Assembly: GCA_028285545.1 (NCBI GenBank)
Contig: JANQPA010000101.1
Location: forward strand, 62,001-126,000
DNA from: Saprospiraceae bacterium
Lineage (GTDB): Bacteria > Bacteroidota > Bacteroidia > Chitinophagales > Saprospiraceae
Length of the DNA: 64,000 nt
Direction: 5' to 3'
The notes beneath the pieces are model-generated. The model was given only the letters and a program-made list of their open reading frames with translations, searched no databases and had not been told where the DNA came from. The stretch's first letter is position 1. Every line of letters starts with the position of its first letter. The position numbers and the translations under genes are program-made. Below are positions 1 to 7,463 of the stretch, one piece after another.

Positions 1-788
1 TTGAAACGCTTTATGATTATGGCTTCTATCATACCGGAACTTTCCAAAGCCAGGAAGAAAGAGATGCTTTTTATCCTTTGATTGTTTATAGAAATAATTT
101 CAAACTAGCCTTTCTCAATTATACCTATGGCACCAATGGTATTCCTACAAGATTCCCAACCATCGTTAATAGTATTGAAGAAGAACAAATCCGAAAAGAT
201 TTGATTGAAGCAAAAGCATTAAGGCCAGATTTTATAATTGTTCTTTTACATTGGGGCAATGAATATCAATTGAATGAAAACAGTCAGCAAAGACGACTAG
301 CGGATTCGGTATTTCATTGGGGGGCAGACTTAATAGTAGGTGCTCATCCTCATGTGGTGCAACCTATAAAAAAGGCACCAGGAGCAATTGAAGGACAGCC
401 TAATCCGGGTTTGATAGCCTATTCTCTTGGTAATTTTATTTCTGGGCAGCGTCGAAAATACACTGATGGAGGGATTATGTTTGAAGTCGAAATAGAAAAA
501 AAAGACAAACATTCCAAAGCAAGGATCATCAATAATAGTTACATACCTGTTTGGAGATACATACAAAGGGAAGGCAAACAATCTACTTTTAGAGTAGTTC
601 CGGTATCAGCCTTTGAAAATGGTCAAGAGTCTCTCCTGGGGATGACCACAAGTGACATCAGTAAAATGAAGTTCTATGCTAAAGAAACCCGAAAGCACCT
701 CAATCGTTTTGATAGTTCGGAAAGAAAGATAACTTTGCAGGAATTAGGCCTTACTCAAAAGGCACCTAGTAGCGAAATAGAAAAATAA
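1..788 (+). CDS. CapA family protein, 3' part (5' end outside window)
   Basis: The reading frame is open through the left edge, so this is the C-terminal part of a larger gene. An in-frame TTG at 78 is unlikely to be the true start because homologous-looking sequence (HTGTF, then a Tyr/Gly-rich strand) is already translated upstream of it. Family signatures are visible: LLHWGNEY, GADLIVGAHPHVVQP and SLGNFISGQ, which match the metallophosphatase-like CapA/PGA_cap fold of poly-gamma-glutamate capsule proteins. In many Bacteroidota these proteins are not tied to a capsule locus, and no other capsule genes are seen here, so the physiological role is unknown. The stop is 4 bases before the folA start, which suggests one transcript. 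The family call is firm and the function is not. Confidence 0.85.
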   Translation, partial: ETLYDYGFYHTGTFQSQEERDAFYPLIVYRNNFKLAFLNYTYGTNGIPTRFPTIVNSIEEEQIRKDLIEAKALRPDFIIVLLHWGNEYQLNENSQQRRLADSVFHWGADLIVGAHPHVVQPIKKAPGAIEGQPNPGLIAYSLGNFISGQRRKYTDGGIMFEVEIEKKDKHSKARIINNSYIPVWRYIQREGKQSTFRVVPVSAFENGQESLLGMTTSDISKMKFYAKETRKHLNRFDSSERKITLQELGLTQKAPSSEIEK

Positions 789-792
789 GGAA

Positions 793-1305
793 ATGATTGT
801 ATCTGCAATTCTGGCAATGTCAAAAAACCGGGTAATAGGAAAGGACAACAAAATTCCCTGGCATCTGACTGCCGATTTAAAATATTTTAAGCGGACCACT
901 CTTAATCATCATATCATTATGGGGAGGAAAACCTTTTTGTCGATTGGCAAGCCCCTTCCTAAACGGACAAATATCGTTCTTACTCGAAATCCTTTTTTTG
1001 TTGCTTCTAATATCATTGCCACCTCTTCTATTGATGAAGCCCTCAGTATTGCTCAAAATAATGAAGAAACGGAAGTTTTTATCATTGGTGGGGGCGAAAT
1101 TTATCGCCAAAGTATGCCTTATTGGGACAAAGTTTATATCACATTGATAGACTTGGAAGTAGAAGGGGATGTGTTTTTTCCAGAACTAGATAAAAACGAA
1201 TGGCAGTTAATTTCAGAAGACCCACATGAGGCTGATGAAAAAAATGAATATAATTATACCTTTCTAGTTTATGAACGAATTGCCAAGGCCGTTTCTGATG
1301 AATAA
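793..1305 (+). CDS. folA: Dihydrofolate reductase
   Basis: A 170-residue protein of normal DHFR length. The N-terminus SAILAMSKNRVIGKDNKIPWHL holds the substrate and cofactor loop with the Pro-Trp pair. IIMGRKTFLSIGKPLP is the NADPH-binding segment, and IIGGGEIY is the second glycine-rich NADPH motif. The enzyme reduces dihydrofolate to tetrahydrofolate with NADPH, supplying one-carbon carriers for thymidylate and purine synthesis in the cytosol. It starts 4 bases after the stop of the CapA-like gene and is probably co-transcribed with it. Confidence 0.95.
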   Translation: MIVSAILAMSKNRVIGKDNKIPWHLTADLKYFKRTTLNHHIIMGRKTFLSIGKPLPKRTNIVLTRNPFFVASNIIATSSIDEALSIAQNNEETEVFIIGGGEIYRQSMPYWDKVYITLIDLEVEGDVFFPELDKNEWQLISEDPHEADEKNEYNYTFLVYERIAKAVSDE

Positions 1306-1466
1306 ATGGTAATAAGTATATTGTCCTTCTAATCATTTTTTAATCATCAATCTTCTCAAAATTTATCTTTTTTAGAGTCCACTGCAAGGATATAATAACA
1401 TTTAAAATTTTTGGTAACAACATTTGCACGATGCTTTTTTTCCTCATACCTTATGGAAAAAACCAA

Positions 1467-2738
1467 ATGAAAATACCAGAATCCTTTCTCCATTATGTCT
1501 GGCGAATGAAGCGTTTTGACTGGTCAAATTTAACAACTACAGAAGGAGAAAGCTTACAAATTTTGAACTGGGGGCAATACAATGTGAATTCCGGCCCTGA
1601 TTTTTTAAATGCACAAATTTATATTGGAAAAACCCAATGGATTGGGCATATTGAAATCCATGTAAATTCAAGTGACTGGCTCAAACATCGGCACCAATAT
1701 GATAATGTAATTCTTCATGTTGTACTAGAAGAAGATGAACCAATATATAACAGCAGTGATTGTCGTTTGCCTTGTTTGGAGTTAAAAAAGCGAATCCCTG
1801 GAAAACTAAAAGGTATTTATAAAAAACTAATTCATAGTGAGTATTGGATCCCCTGTCAGTACTATTTTCCTAAAGTGAAAGAGATCACCAAAGAATTATG
1901 GCTGGAAAGATTAATGGTTGACCGGCTGGAAGGTAAGCTTGAAGAGCAAAAACGAAGGCTACATTCTAATACAAATGATTGGGAAGAAACTTTATATCAA
2001 TTCTTGTCCAAAGGCCTTGGGATGAAAATCAATTCTGAGGCAATGGATGAACTAAGCCAAAGAACCCCTCTATCCATTATTCGAAAGCATAAACATAGTT
2101 TATTTCAAATTGAAGCATTGTTTTTTGGACAATCAGGACTATTGGAACCTTCTTTATCTGAAGCTTACCCTAAAAGGTTGTTCAAGGAATATCAGTTTTT
2201 AGCGCAAAAATTTAAACTGAATCCCATGACAGGTAAACAATGGAATTATTTAAGATTAAGACCTGCTAACTTTCCTAGTATCCGAATCGCCCAGCTGGCC
2301 TCCATTCTATATCAGGCAGATCATCTTTTTCAAAAATTATTAGCAGCCAATACCATTGATGAGTTATACAATATGTTGGAAATAAAATTGTCAAATTATT
2401 GGTATGATCACTATCGTTTTGGCAAAGTGTCTAAAGGAAAATTTAAGGGCCTGGGGAGATCAGCTAAAGATTCTTTAATCATTAACACCTTTGTACCCTT
2501 TTTATTCCTGTACGCAGAGGAACGTTCAAATGAAGAAGCAAAATTAACAGCTCTTTCCTGGTTAGAACAACTTAAGCCGGAACGTAACCATATTATTCGG
2601 CAATGGGAGAAATTGGGTATCCAATCACATTCTGCATTTCAAACTCAGGCGCTCTTGCAGTTAAAAACCCAGTATTGCGATAAAAGACGTTGTACGGAAT
2701 GTAGCATTGGACATAGCATTCTAAATAAGTGTTCATAA
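1467..2738 (+). CDS. DUF2851 family protein
   Basis: The sequence resembles the DUF2851 family, which I know mainly from Bacteroidota: an early LHYVWRMKRFD segment, the NWGQYNVNSGPDFLNAQI motif, then WIGHIEIHVNSSDWLKHRHQYD. A short Cys-rich tail (YCDKRRCTECSIGHSIL) could bind a metal but is unproven. No function is established for the family. An ATG at 1431 is in frame, but the family-like sequence begins at the ATG at 1467, so I prefer that start (423 residues). The last codons run directly into a transposase remnant, so the original 3' end may have been altered by that insertion. Confidence 0.8.
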   Translation: MKIPESFLHYVWRMKRFDWSNLTTTEGESLQILNWGQYNVNSGPDFLNAQIYIGKTQWIGHIEIHVNSSDWLKHRHQYDNVILHVVLEEDEPIYNSSDCRLPCLELKKRIPGKLKGIYKKLIHSEYWIPCQYYFPKVKEITKELWLERLMVDRLEGKLEEQKRRLHSNTNDWEETLYQFLSKGLGMKINSEAMDELSQRTPLSIIRKHKHSLFQIEALFFGQSGLLEPSLSEAYPKRLFKEYQFLAQKFKLNPMTGKQWNYLRLRPANFPSIRIAQLASILYQADHLFQKLLAANTIDELYNMLEIKLSNYWYDHYRFGKVSKGKFKGLGRSAKDSLIINTFVPFLFLYAEERSNEEAKLTALSWLEQLKPERNHIIRQWEKLGIQSHSAFQTQALLQLKTQYCDKRRCTECSIGHSILNKCS

Positions 2739-2991
2739 TAATGAGCACAAATTGTTGGCGATTAATGGCATGCCCGATCATCTTCATATATTTTTTGGTA
2801 TGCGTCCCAGTCAATCTTTATCCGATTTAATGAAAACGGTCAAGGAAAAATCGACAAAGTGGGTTAACATGAATGGTTTAACCAGAGAGAAATTCTCTTG
2901 GCAGTCTGGTTATGGTGCTTTTTCCTATACTAAAAAGGAAGTGCCTCGGGTGATGCGATATATCCGCAACCGGAAGGATAACTCTAAATAG
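2725..2991 (+). pseudogene. Remnant of a Y1 (IS200/REP-type) transposase
   Basis: Translation after the DUF2851 stop gives NNEHKLLAINGMPDHLHIF, then SQSLSDLMKTVKEKSTKWVN and FSWQSGYGAFSYTKKEV. This is the middle of a Tnp_Y1/RAYT protein with its HxH (HUH-type) motif in PDHLH. The first part of the family (MANTY..., about 60 residues) is missing, and an in-frame stop lies at 2722-2724. The C-terminus ends early after RYIRNRKDNSK, so the remnant cannot be active. An apparent start at 2752 is only a TTG inside the conserved domain. The remnant begins within a few bases of the DUF2851 stop. Confidence 0.8.
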
Positions 2992-3008
2992 CGTGCCTTT
3001 AGGTACGC
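2991..3008. repeat. Short hairpin next to the transposase remnant (REP-like)
   Basis: GCGTGCC and GGTACGC form a 7-bp stem (one G-T pair) with a 4-base loop, directly at the 3' end of the Y1 transposase remnant. RAYT-type transposases are known to be flanked by such REP hairpins. Assignment as this element's REP is an inference from position. Confidence 0.45.
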
Positions 3009-3213
3009 AACAAAAGGCTCAATAAAAAGTAGCGAAAAGGATGGCACCAGTAATACAACTCAGATAAAAATCCTTTTCCCTTGTAATTTTTTAAGACCTC
3101 AGGTGTATATCTAGTAAACATGATATTTAATGTGCTCTCCCATATTAAAAAATTATAGGAATCACCCCATGCATCTTCAACAGTAAAGACCATAATCGTC
3201 AATGTTTTAAAAA

Positions 3214-3732
3214 ATGATAGGAAAAACAGCTTTCAAAAGATTGGTAGAGGATAAAAAAGATAAACTATTTCGGATTGCTCTGGCATTGGTCAAAGATGAA
3301 GAAGTGGCTAAAGATTTAGTACAAGAAGTTCTGTTGAAAATGTGGGAATTAAAAAGCCAGCTAGATGCTGCAAAGAATATTGATGCTTTTATTGTGAAAT
3401 CACTTCGAAATAAATGTTTGTCTTATTTAAAAATATCAACCAACAGGCAATTGTCACTTGCTAATCGATTGACAAACAATGAAGTTGAAACACCTTTTGA
3501 GAAAGTTACCTATGATGAAAGTTTTAAGATGATTCAGAATATTATTAACCAAATGCCGATTGAAACCCAACTCATTTTATGCCTTAGAAACCAGGAAAAA
3601 TATTCTTACGAAGAAATTAGTGAAATAACTGGCCGGTCTACCAATAATCTTAAAGTTATTATGTCCAGAACCCGATCTAAAATCAGAGCACAGTACCTAA
3701 AAATGCAAAATTATGGATTGGAAAAAAATTGA
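3214..3732 (+). CDS. RNA polymerase sigma factor, ECF subfamily
   Basis: A 172-residue protein with the two-domain layout of ECF sigma factors. Region 2 (about residues 10-75) has DLVQEVLLKMWE and the helix AFIVKSLRNKCLSYLK. Region 4 (about residues 108-165) has a YSYEEISEITGRSTNNLKVIMSRTR helix-turn-helix that reads the -35 region. It would redirect RNA polymerase to stress or envelope genes. It overlaps the next gene, a membrane anti-sigma-like protein, by 20 bases, which indicates translational coupling and a sigma/anti-sigma pair. I see no clear housekeeping TAnnTTTG promoter before it, which would fit control by its own sigma factor. Confidence 0.92.
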   Translation: MIGKTAFKRLVEDKKDKLFRIALALVKDEEVAKDLVQEVLLKMWELKSQLDAAKNIDAFIVKSLRNKCLSYLKISTNRQLSLANRLTNNEVETPFEKVTYDESFKMIQNIINQMPIETQLILCLRNQEKYSYEEISEITGRSTNNLKVIMSRTRSKIRAQYLKMQNYGLEKN

Positions 3733-4462
3733 AATCCTTTTAGACAAGTATTACAAGGCTGAAACCTCTTTGGAAGAGGAACATGAGCTATCTGAAGCAT
3801 TTCAGGAAAAAGTCATACCTAATGATTTAGCTTCCTATAAAATGGAATTCGAATACTTCCAAAAATCAGCTAGCCGAAAACTGGAAGGAGATATCAATCT
3901 AGAATTATCTAATTCTACGATAGTGGCAGAAAATGTATATAGGAAGAAAAATTGGCCATGGATAGATGTTCAAAAAATCGCCGCAGCTTTCCTTTTTTTA
4001 CTCACTGGGTTTTCTACAGGCATCCTATTCAATAACAATTTTAAGGGGCAAAACAACCAGAATATCCAGCAGGAATTAATAGAAATCAAATCAATGATGG
4101 TTTTGACCTTACTAAAAAACAGTTCTCCCATTGATCGCTTGAAAGCCATAAACCTGTCTTCAGATTTGGACATTGAGGAAGATAATTTATTAGACAATAT
4201 CTTGAAAACTTTCAGAAATGATCCGAATGAAAATGTAAGGATTGCTGCCCTTAATGAACTATATCATTATTTGGGAAATCACCAAGTAAGAGAGGCTTTG
4301 GGAAAGGAGTTGTTCAGTCAACAATCTGAAATTGTATTGTCAGTCCTAATTGATGTGCTTCTTTCAATAGAAGATCAAGCAATACAATCGGTACTCAAAA
4401 AGTATACGGATCGCCCTGGAGGATCAGAGTTTATTAAAAATAAAATTTCCACTCAATTATAA
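3713..4462 (+). CDS. Membrane anti-sigma-like protein with HEAT-like repeats
   Basis: A 249-residue protein. The N-terminus (MDWKKIEILLDKYYKAETSLEEE) resembles the short cytoplasmic segment of Bacteroidota anti-sigma factors. A single membrane helix lies at about residues 88-106 (IAAAFLFLLTGFSTGILF). The part outside the membrane (about 120-249) is helical and has at least two HEAT-like units, such as DPNENVRIAALNEL and SEIVLSVLIDVLLSI. The 20-base overlap with the ECF sigma gene supports a role in holding that sigma factor. The HEAT-like sensor part is unlike the usual FecR or zinc-finger anti-sigma architecture. The anti-sigma role is inferred from context, and the HEAT call rests on helix patterns by eye. 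Confidence 0.7.
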   Translation: MDWKKIEILLDKYYKAETSLEEEHELSEAFQEKVIPNDLASYKMEFEYFQKSASRKLEGDINLELSNSTIVAENVYRKKNWPWIDVQKIAAAFLFLLTGFSTGILFNNNFKGQNNQNIQQELIEIKSMMVLTLLKNSSPIDRLKAINLSSDLDIEEDNLLDNILKTFRNDPNENVRIAALNELYHYLGNHQVREALGKELFSQQSEIVLSVLIDVLLSIEDQAIQSVLKKYTDRPGGSEFIKNKISTQL

Positions 4463-4472
4463 CCTTCAAATT

Positions 4473-5270
4473 ATGAGATTGATCATTTTAATTTATCTGA
4501 TACTATTCTTCAGCAATGTCCTCAGCTTTGGTCAAGATACCGTATCTCAAGAATTCACCATGGAGTTTTCCAATCCAGATCAAAAAGGGAAACTAGTCAT
4601 AAACCTAAATGAAGGTTCTATCCAAATTAAGGGGTCCCCTTCTGCAAAACAAATTCAAATTAAGGCGAATATTAGCTCTAAAAGCGAGAAGATGGAAGAA
4701 AATGAAGGAATGAAACAAATAAAAGATTACAATATTGAAATGGAAATAGAAGAAAAAAATAATGTCATCAATATCCTTTCCCACTCCAAAAAAGTAATAA
4801 ACCTGGAGATTACTGTACCCAAGCTAATCGATTTAGAAACAAATTTATATGTCAAATCTGAAGGCGTGAGCATAGAAAATGTCGAGGGGAATATTTCAGC
4901 TAATGTTGATGAAGGTGACGTGTTATTAAAAGATGTTATTGGCAGCGCTTCGGTTGTCATCTATTCCGGTTCCCAAGGAAATATAGTTGCCAATTTTCTA
5001 GAGGTTTTTCCCAACACCCCAATGGCTTTCAGCACTCGTCGGGGAGACATTGATGTCACTTTTCCAGATGACATTGGTTTTAAGGGCCACATTTCATCTG
5101 ACAAGGGAAAGGTATATTCTGATTTTGATATGGTGGCTGAAAGAATTCAACCCAAAAAGATCAATAAAAACAAGATAATAATCAGCGGCCTAATTAGATA
5201 CAAAATAAATCAAGGTGGAGCTGAAATGATATTTAAATCCATTTACGGGAATATCTATATCAGAAAGTGA
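4473..5270 (+). CDS. Secreted DUF4097-like beta-strand protein
   Basis: A 265-residue protein with an N-terminal signal peptide (MRLIILIYLILFFSNVLSFG, cut before QDT). The rest consists of alternating short beta strands (KLVINLNEGSIQIKG, GVSIENVEGNISANVDEGDVLL, AFSTRRGDIDVTF), the parallel beta-helix pattern of DUF4097 'putative adhesin' proteins. Family members often follow ECF sigma/anti-sigma genes, as here. It starts 10 bases after the anti-sigma-like gene and its stop region overlaps the next open frame, so it belongs to the same operon. It is probably periplasmic or at the cell surface. Binding partners are unknown. Confidence 0.75.
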   Translation: MRLIILIYLILFFSNVLSFGQDTVSQEFTMEFSNPDQKGKLVINLNEGSIQIKGSPSAKQIQIKANISSKSEKMEENEGMKQIKDYNIEMEIEEKNNVINILSHSKKVINLEITVPKLIDLETNLYVKSEGVSIENVEGNISANVDEGDVLLKDVIGSASVVIYSGSQGNIVANFLEVFPNTPMAFSTRRGDIDVTFPDDIGFKGHISSDKGKVYSDFDMVAERIQPKKINKNKIIISGLIRYKINQGGAEMIFKSIYGNIYIRK

Positions 5271-5311
5271 ATTTATTCATAAACATTCGATCAGATAAAA
5301 TTTCAAGTAAA

Positions 5312-6658
5312 ATGAACAACTTTTTCTTCAATATCATAATAAGATTTATTGGCCTTGCCATTTGCCCTATTCTTTTTTTTTGTTGTAATACAAATGGTGG
5401 TCAAACATTGGCAATTGAAGATATTACAGTCCTCAACATGGTTGATGATATTGAACTGCCAAATAGAACAATAATAATTAAAGAAAACAGAATAGTTGAA
5501 ATTGGATCTGCTAAAGAAATCAAAATCCCACGAAATGCTATTAAAGTTGATGGTCGAGGAAAGTACATCATACCAGGAATGTGGGATATGCATGTCCATA
5601 TACAGTGGGCTTTTATGGAAAATCATCTTGATCTTTTTTTCAAATATGGCATAACTAGTGTTCGTGAAATGGGAAGCGATCCAGAATTCACAAAAAACCT
5701 AATTGCCAAAATCGGTGCTGGTAAGGTAAAAGGTCCTAGAATTAAATTTTGTGGTCCGCCAATTGAAAGCCCTGAATGGATGGACTATGCTTTAAATGAG
5801 AGTGGAAACCCTAGTAAGGAAGACTATTCGAAGTCAAGGCTTTTGATATCTAATAAGGAGGAAGTAGATCAAAAAATAGATTACCTGGTCAGGTTAGGGG
5901 TCGATTTTATCAAGATGCGAAACTTCCCGGATTCTGCTACCTATTTTGCTATTGCCAAAGCTGCAAAAAGGGCAAAGCTGCCCCTGGTTGGTCATGCACC
6001 ATATAATTTAGATCAAAAAGAAGTAGCCTTGGCTGGTCAGCGTTCCTTTGAACATGGTTGGTATCCCAACCTTGAAGATATATCTCCTATAGAATTAAAC
6101 TCACTACTTTCAATATATAAAGCTAATGGAATCGCAGTAGTTCCAACCTTGTCCACCTGGTATCCTCAATCATTACCCTTGCGAGAAATTGAGAAAGTAT
6201 TGCAGGGCGATTCATTAAATCACAAGCTTGCAGAATTGCCCCAGGAACTAATTGAAAAATGGAAACAAAAAGCAAAAGCAAAAAGAGATAAAAATGAATT
6301 AGGAAATTGGTCTCCATCTGTTTTAGAAAATCAGGCCAAAGAAGTGGTAAACCTTTTCAACAAAGGAGTGATGGTCTTACCAGGGACTGATGTAGGAGGC
6401 CTATTTGTATTTCCAGGATATTCTTTACATCAGGAACTTGAGTTTTTTGTAAAAGGTGGCATGACTCCAATGCAAGCCTTAAAAAGTGCTACCATTGAAT
6501 CAGCTAAATTTATGGAGATGGATGATAGCCTGGGTACTATTGAAAAAGGAAAATTAGCCGACTTAATTATATTAGATAAGAATCCCTCTATTGATATTAC
6601 CAATCTCCATTCTATTAAAATGACCATAAAAAATGGTGCCATGGTATTCGAAAAATAA
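5312..6658 (+). CDS. Amidohydrolase family lipoprotein
   Basis: A 448-residue protein from the ATG at 5312. The open frame reaches a GTG at 5267, but the ATG places a signal peptide ending LFFCCNTNGG, a lipobox, at the N-terminus. Metal ligands of the amidohydrolase superfamily are all visible: HVH after GMWDM (H94 and H96), a Lys in VDFIKMRNF, His in LVGHAPYN and RSFEHGW, and Asp in LPGTDVGG. The C-terminal GKLADLIILDKNP is the composite beta-sandwich return typical of imidazolonepropionase- and prolidase-like members. It probably hydrolyses an amide, peptide or lactone bond in the periplasm. The substrate is unknown. It is last in the ECF sigma operon. Confidence 0.85.
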   Translation: MNNFFFNIIIRFIGLAICPILFFCCNTNGGQTLAIEDITVLNMVDDIELPNRTIIIKENRIVEIGSAKEIKIPRNAIKVDGRGKYIIPGMWDMHVHIQWAFMENHLDLFFKYGITSVREMGSDPEFTKNLIAKIGAGKVKGPRIKFCGPPIESPEWMDYALNESGNPSKEDYSKSRLLISNKEEVDQKIDYLVRLGVDFIKMRNFPDSATYFAIAKAAKRAKLPLVGHAPYNLDQKEVALAGQRSFEHGWYPNLEDISPIELNSLLSIYKANGIAVVPTLSTWYPQSLPLREIEKVLQGDSLNHKLAELPQELIEKWKQKAKAKRDKNELGNWSPSVLENQAKEVVNLFNKGVMVLPGTDVGGLFVFPGYSLHQELEFFVKGGMTPMQALKSATIESAKFMEMDDSLGTIEKGKLADLIILDKNPSIDITNLHSIKMTIKNGAMVFEK

Positions 6659-6672
6659 AAAGACCAAACAGA

Positions 6673-7401
6673 TTACCCTAAGGTCATTCCTTCTAAAAAC
6701 TCAGCAGCCTGCTCCAATTGAGGAATCTTGCCTACATCAATCCATCTGTCCTCATCGTGAGGATACTCGATAATTTGATGTTTAGGTGCCAGTTCAAGAT
6801 AGGCGTCAATGATCGAAAATACTTCCTGATCAGGTAAATGCTGAAATATCTCGGGTGAAAAAACATGAATACCGCTAAATGCCCGAGATCGATAATTATC
6901 GGCAGAGACAGGCAATCTTAATTCACCCGTTTTTACATTGGTCCAACCAACCAAACGATGAGCATTATTAAAAAGTAGATAGCGAGAAGTCTTACGATTT
7001 CGGGTGGCCAGGGTTGCAAGTGCAGAGGATGCCACATGGCTGTCATACATCTTTTTAAGATCCAAAGCCGAAATGATATCGGTATTATGTACCAAAAAAG
7101 GGCCATCTTCTAAAAAAGGGCGAGCCTTCTTTAATCCCCCTCCTGTGTGGAGCAATAGAGACCGTTCATCTGATACCATAATATTGATCCCAAAATTGCT
7201 GTTTTTTTCCAGGAAATCGAGGATTAATTCTCCAAAGTGGTGAATGTTAATGACAATATCACGAAAGCCAAAAAACTTCAAACGCCGGATCGTAATTTCA
7301 AGCAGGGGCATCTGATTTATCTCTACTAATGCTTTGGGCTTATCATTGGTTAGCGGACGTAGGCGAGTGCCCAGTCCAGCTGCAAAAATCATAGCTTTCA
7401 T
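6673..7401 (-). CDS. Sugar nucleotidyltransferase (MurNAc-1-phosphate uridylyltransferase-like)
   Basis: A 242-residue protein starting MKAMIFAAGLGTRLRPLT, the nucleotide-binding signature of NTP_transferase enzymes. KPKALVEINQMPLLE follows, and VHNTDIIS carries the metal-binding Asp. The short length without an acetyltransferase tail and the RWIDVGKIPQLEQAAEFL ending resemble MurU, which makes UDP-MurNAc in cell-wall recycling. MurU normally works with the kinase AmgK, and no amgK-like gene is next to it here, so substrate identity is uncertain. It converges on the amidohydrolase gene with a 14-base gap. Confidence 0.8.
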   Translation of the reverse strand: MKAMIFAAGLGTRLRPLTNDKPKALVEINQMPLLEITIRRLKFFGFRDIVINIHHFGELILDFLEKNSNFGINIMVSDERSLLLHTGGGLKKARPFLEDGPFLVHNTDIISALDLKKMYDSHVASSALATLATRNRKTSRYLLFNNAHRLVGWTNVKTGELRLPVSADNYRSRAFSGIHVFSPEIFQHLPDQEVFSIIDAYLELAPKHQIIEYPHDEDRWIDVGKIPQLEQAAEFLEGMTLG

Positions 7402-7463
7402 CTAGCAGTTTTTATTTCCACCGCTAAAGGTAAACATTCAATTAGAATTATCTATCTGAGCAC

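Noticed and set aside
78-788. Separate short gene starting at the TTG at 78
   Set aside because: Family-like sequence is already encoded upstream in the same frame, so this is the 3' part of a larger gene cut by the window edge.
2999-3202. Open frame of 67 codons on the minus strand after the transposase remnant
   Set aside because: It starts and ends in repeat-like sequence, has no recognisable domain, and covers the REP-like hairpin region. I could not support a gene.
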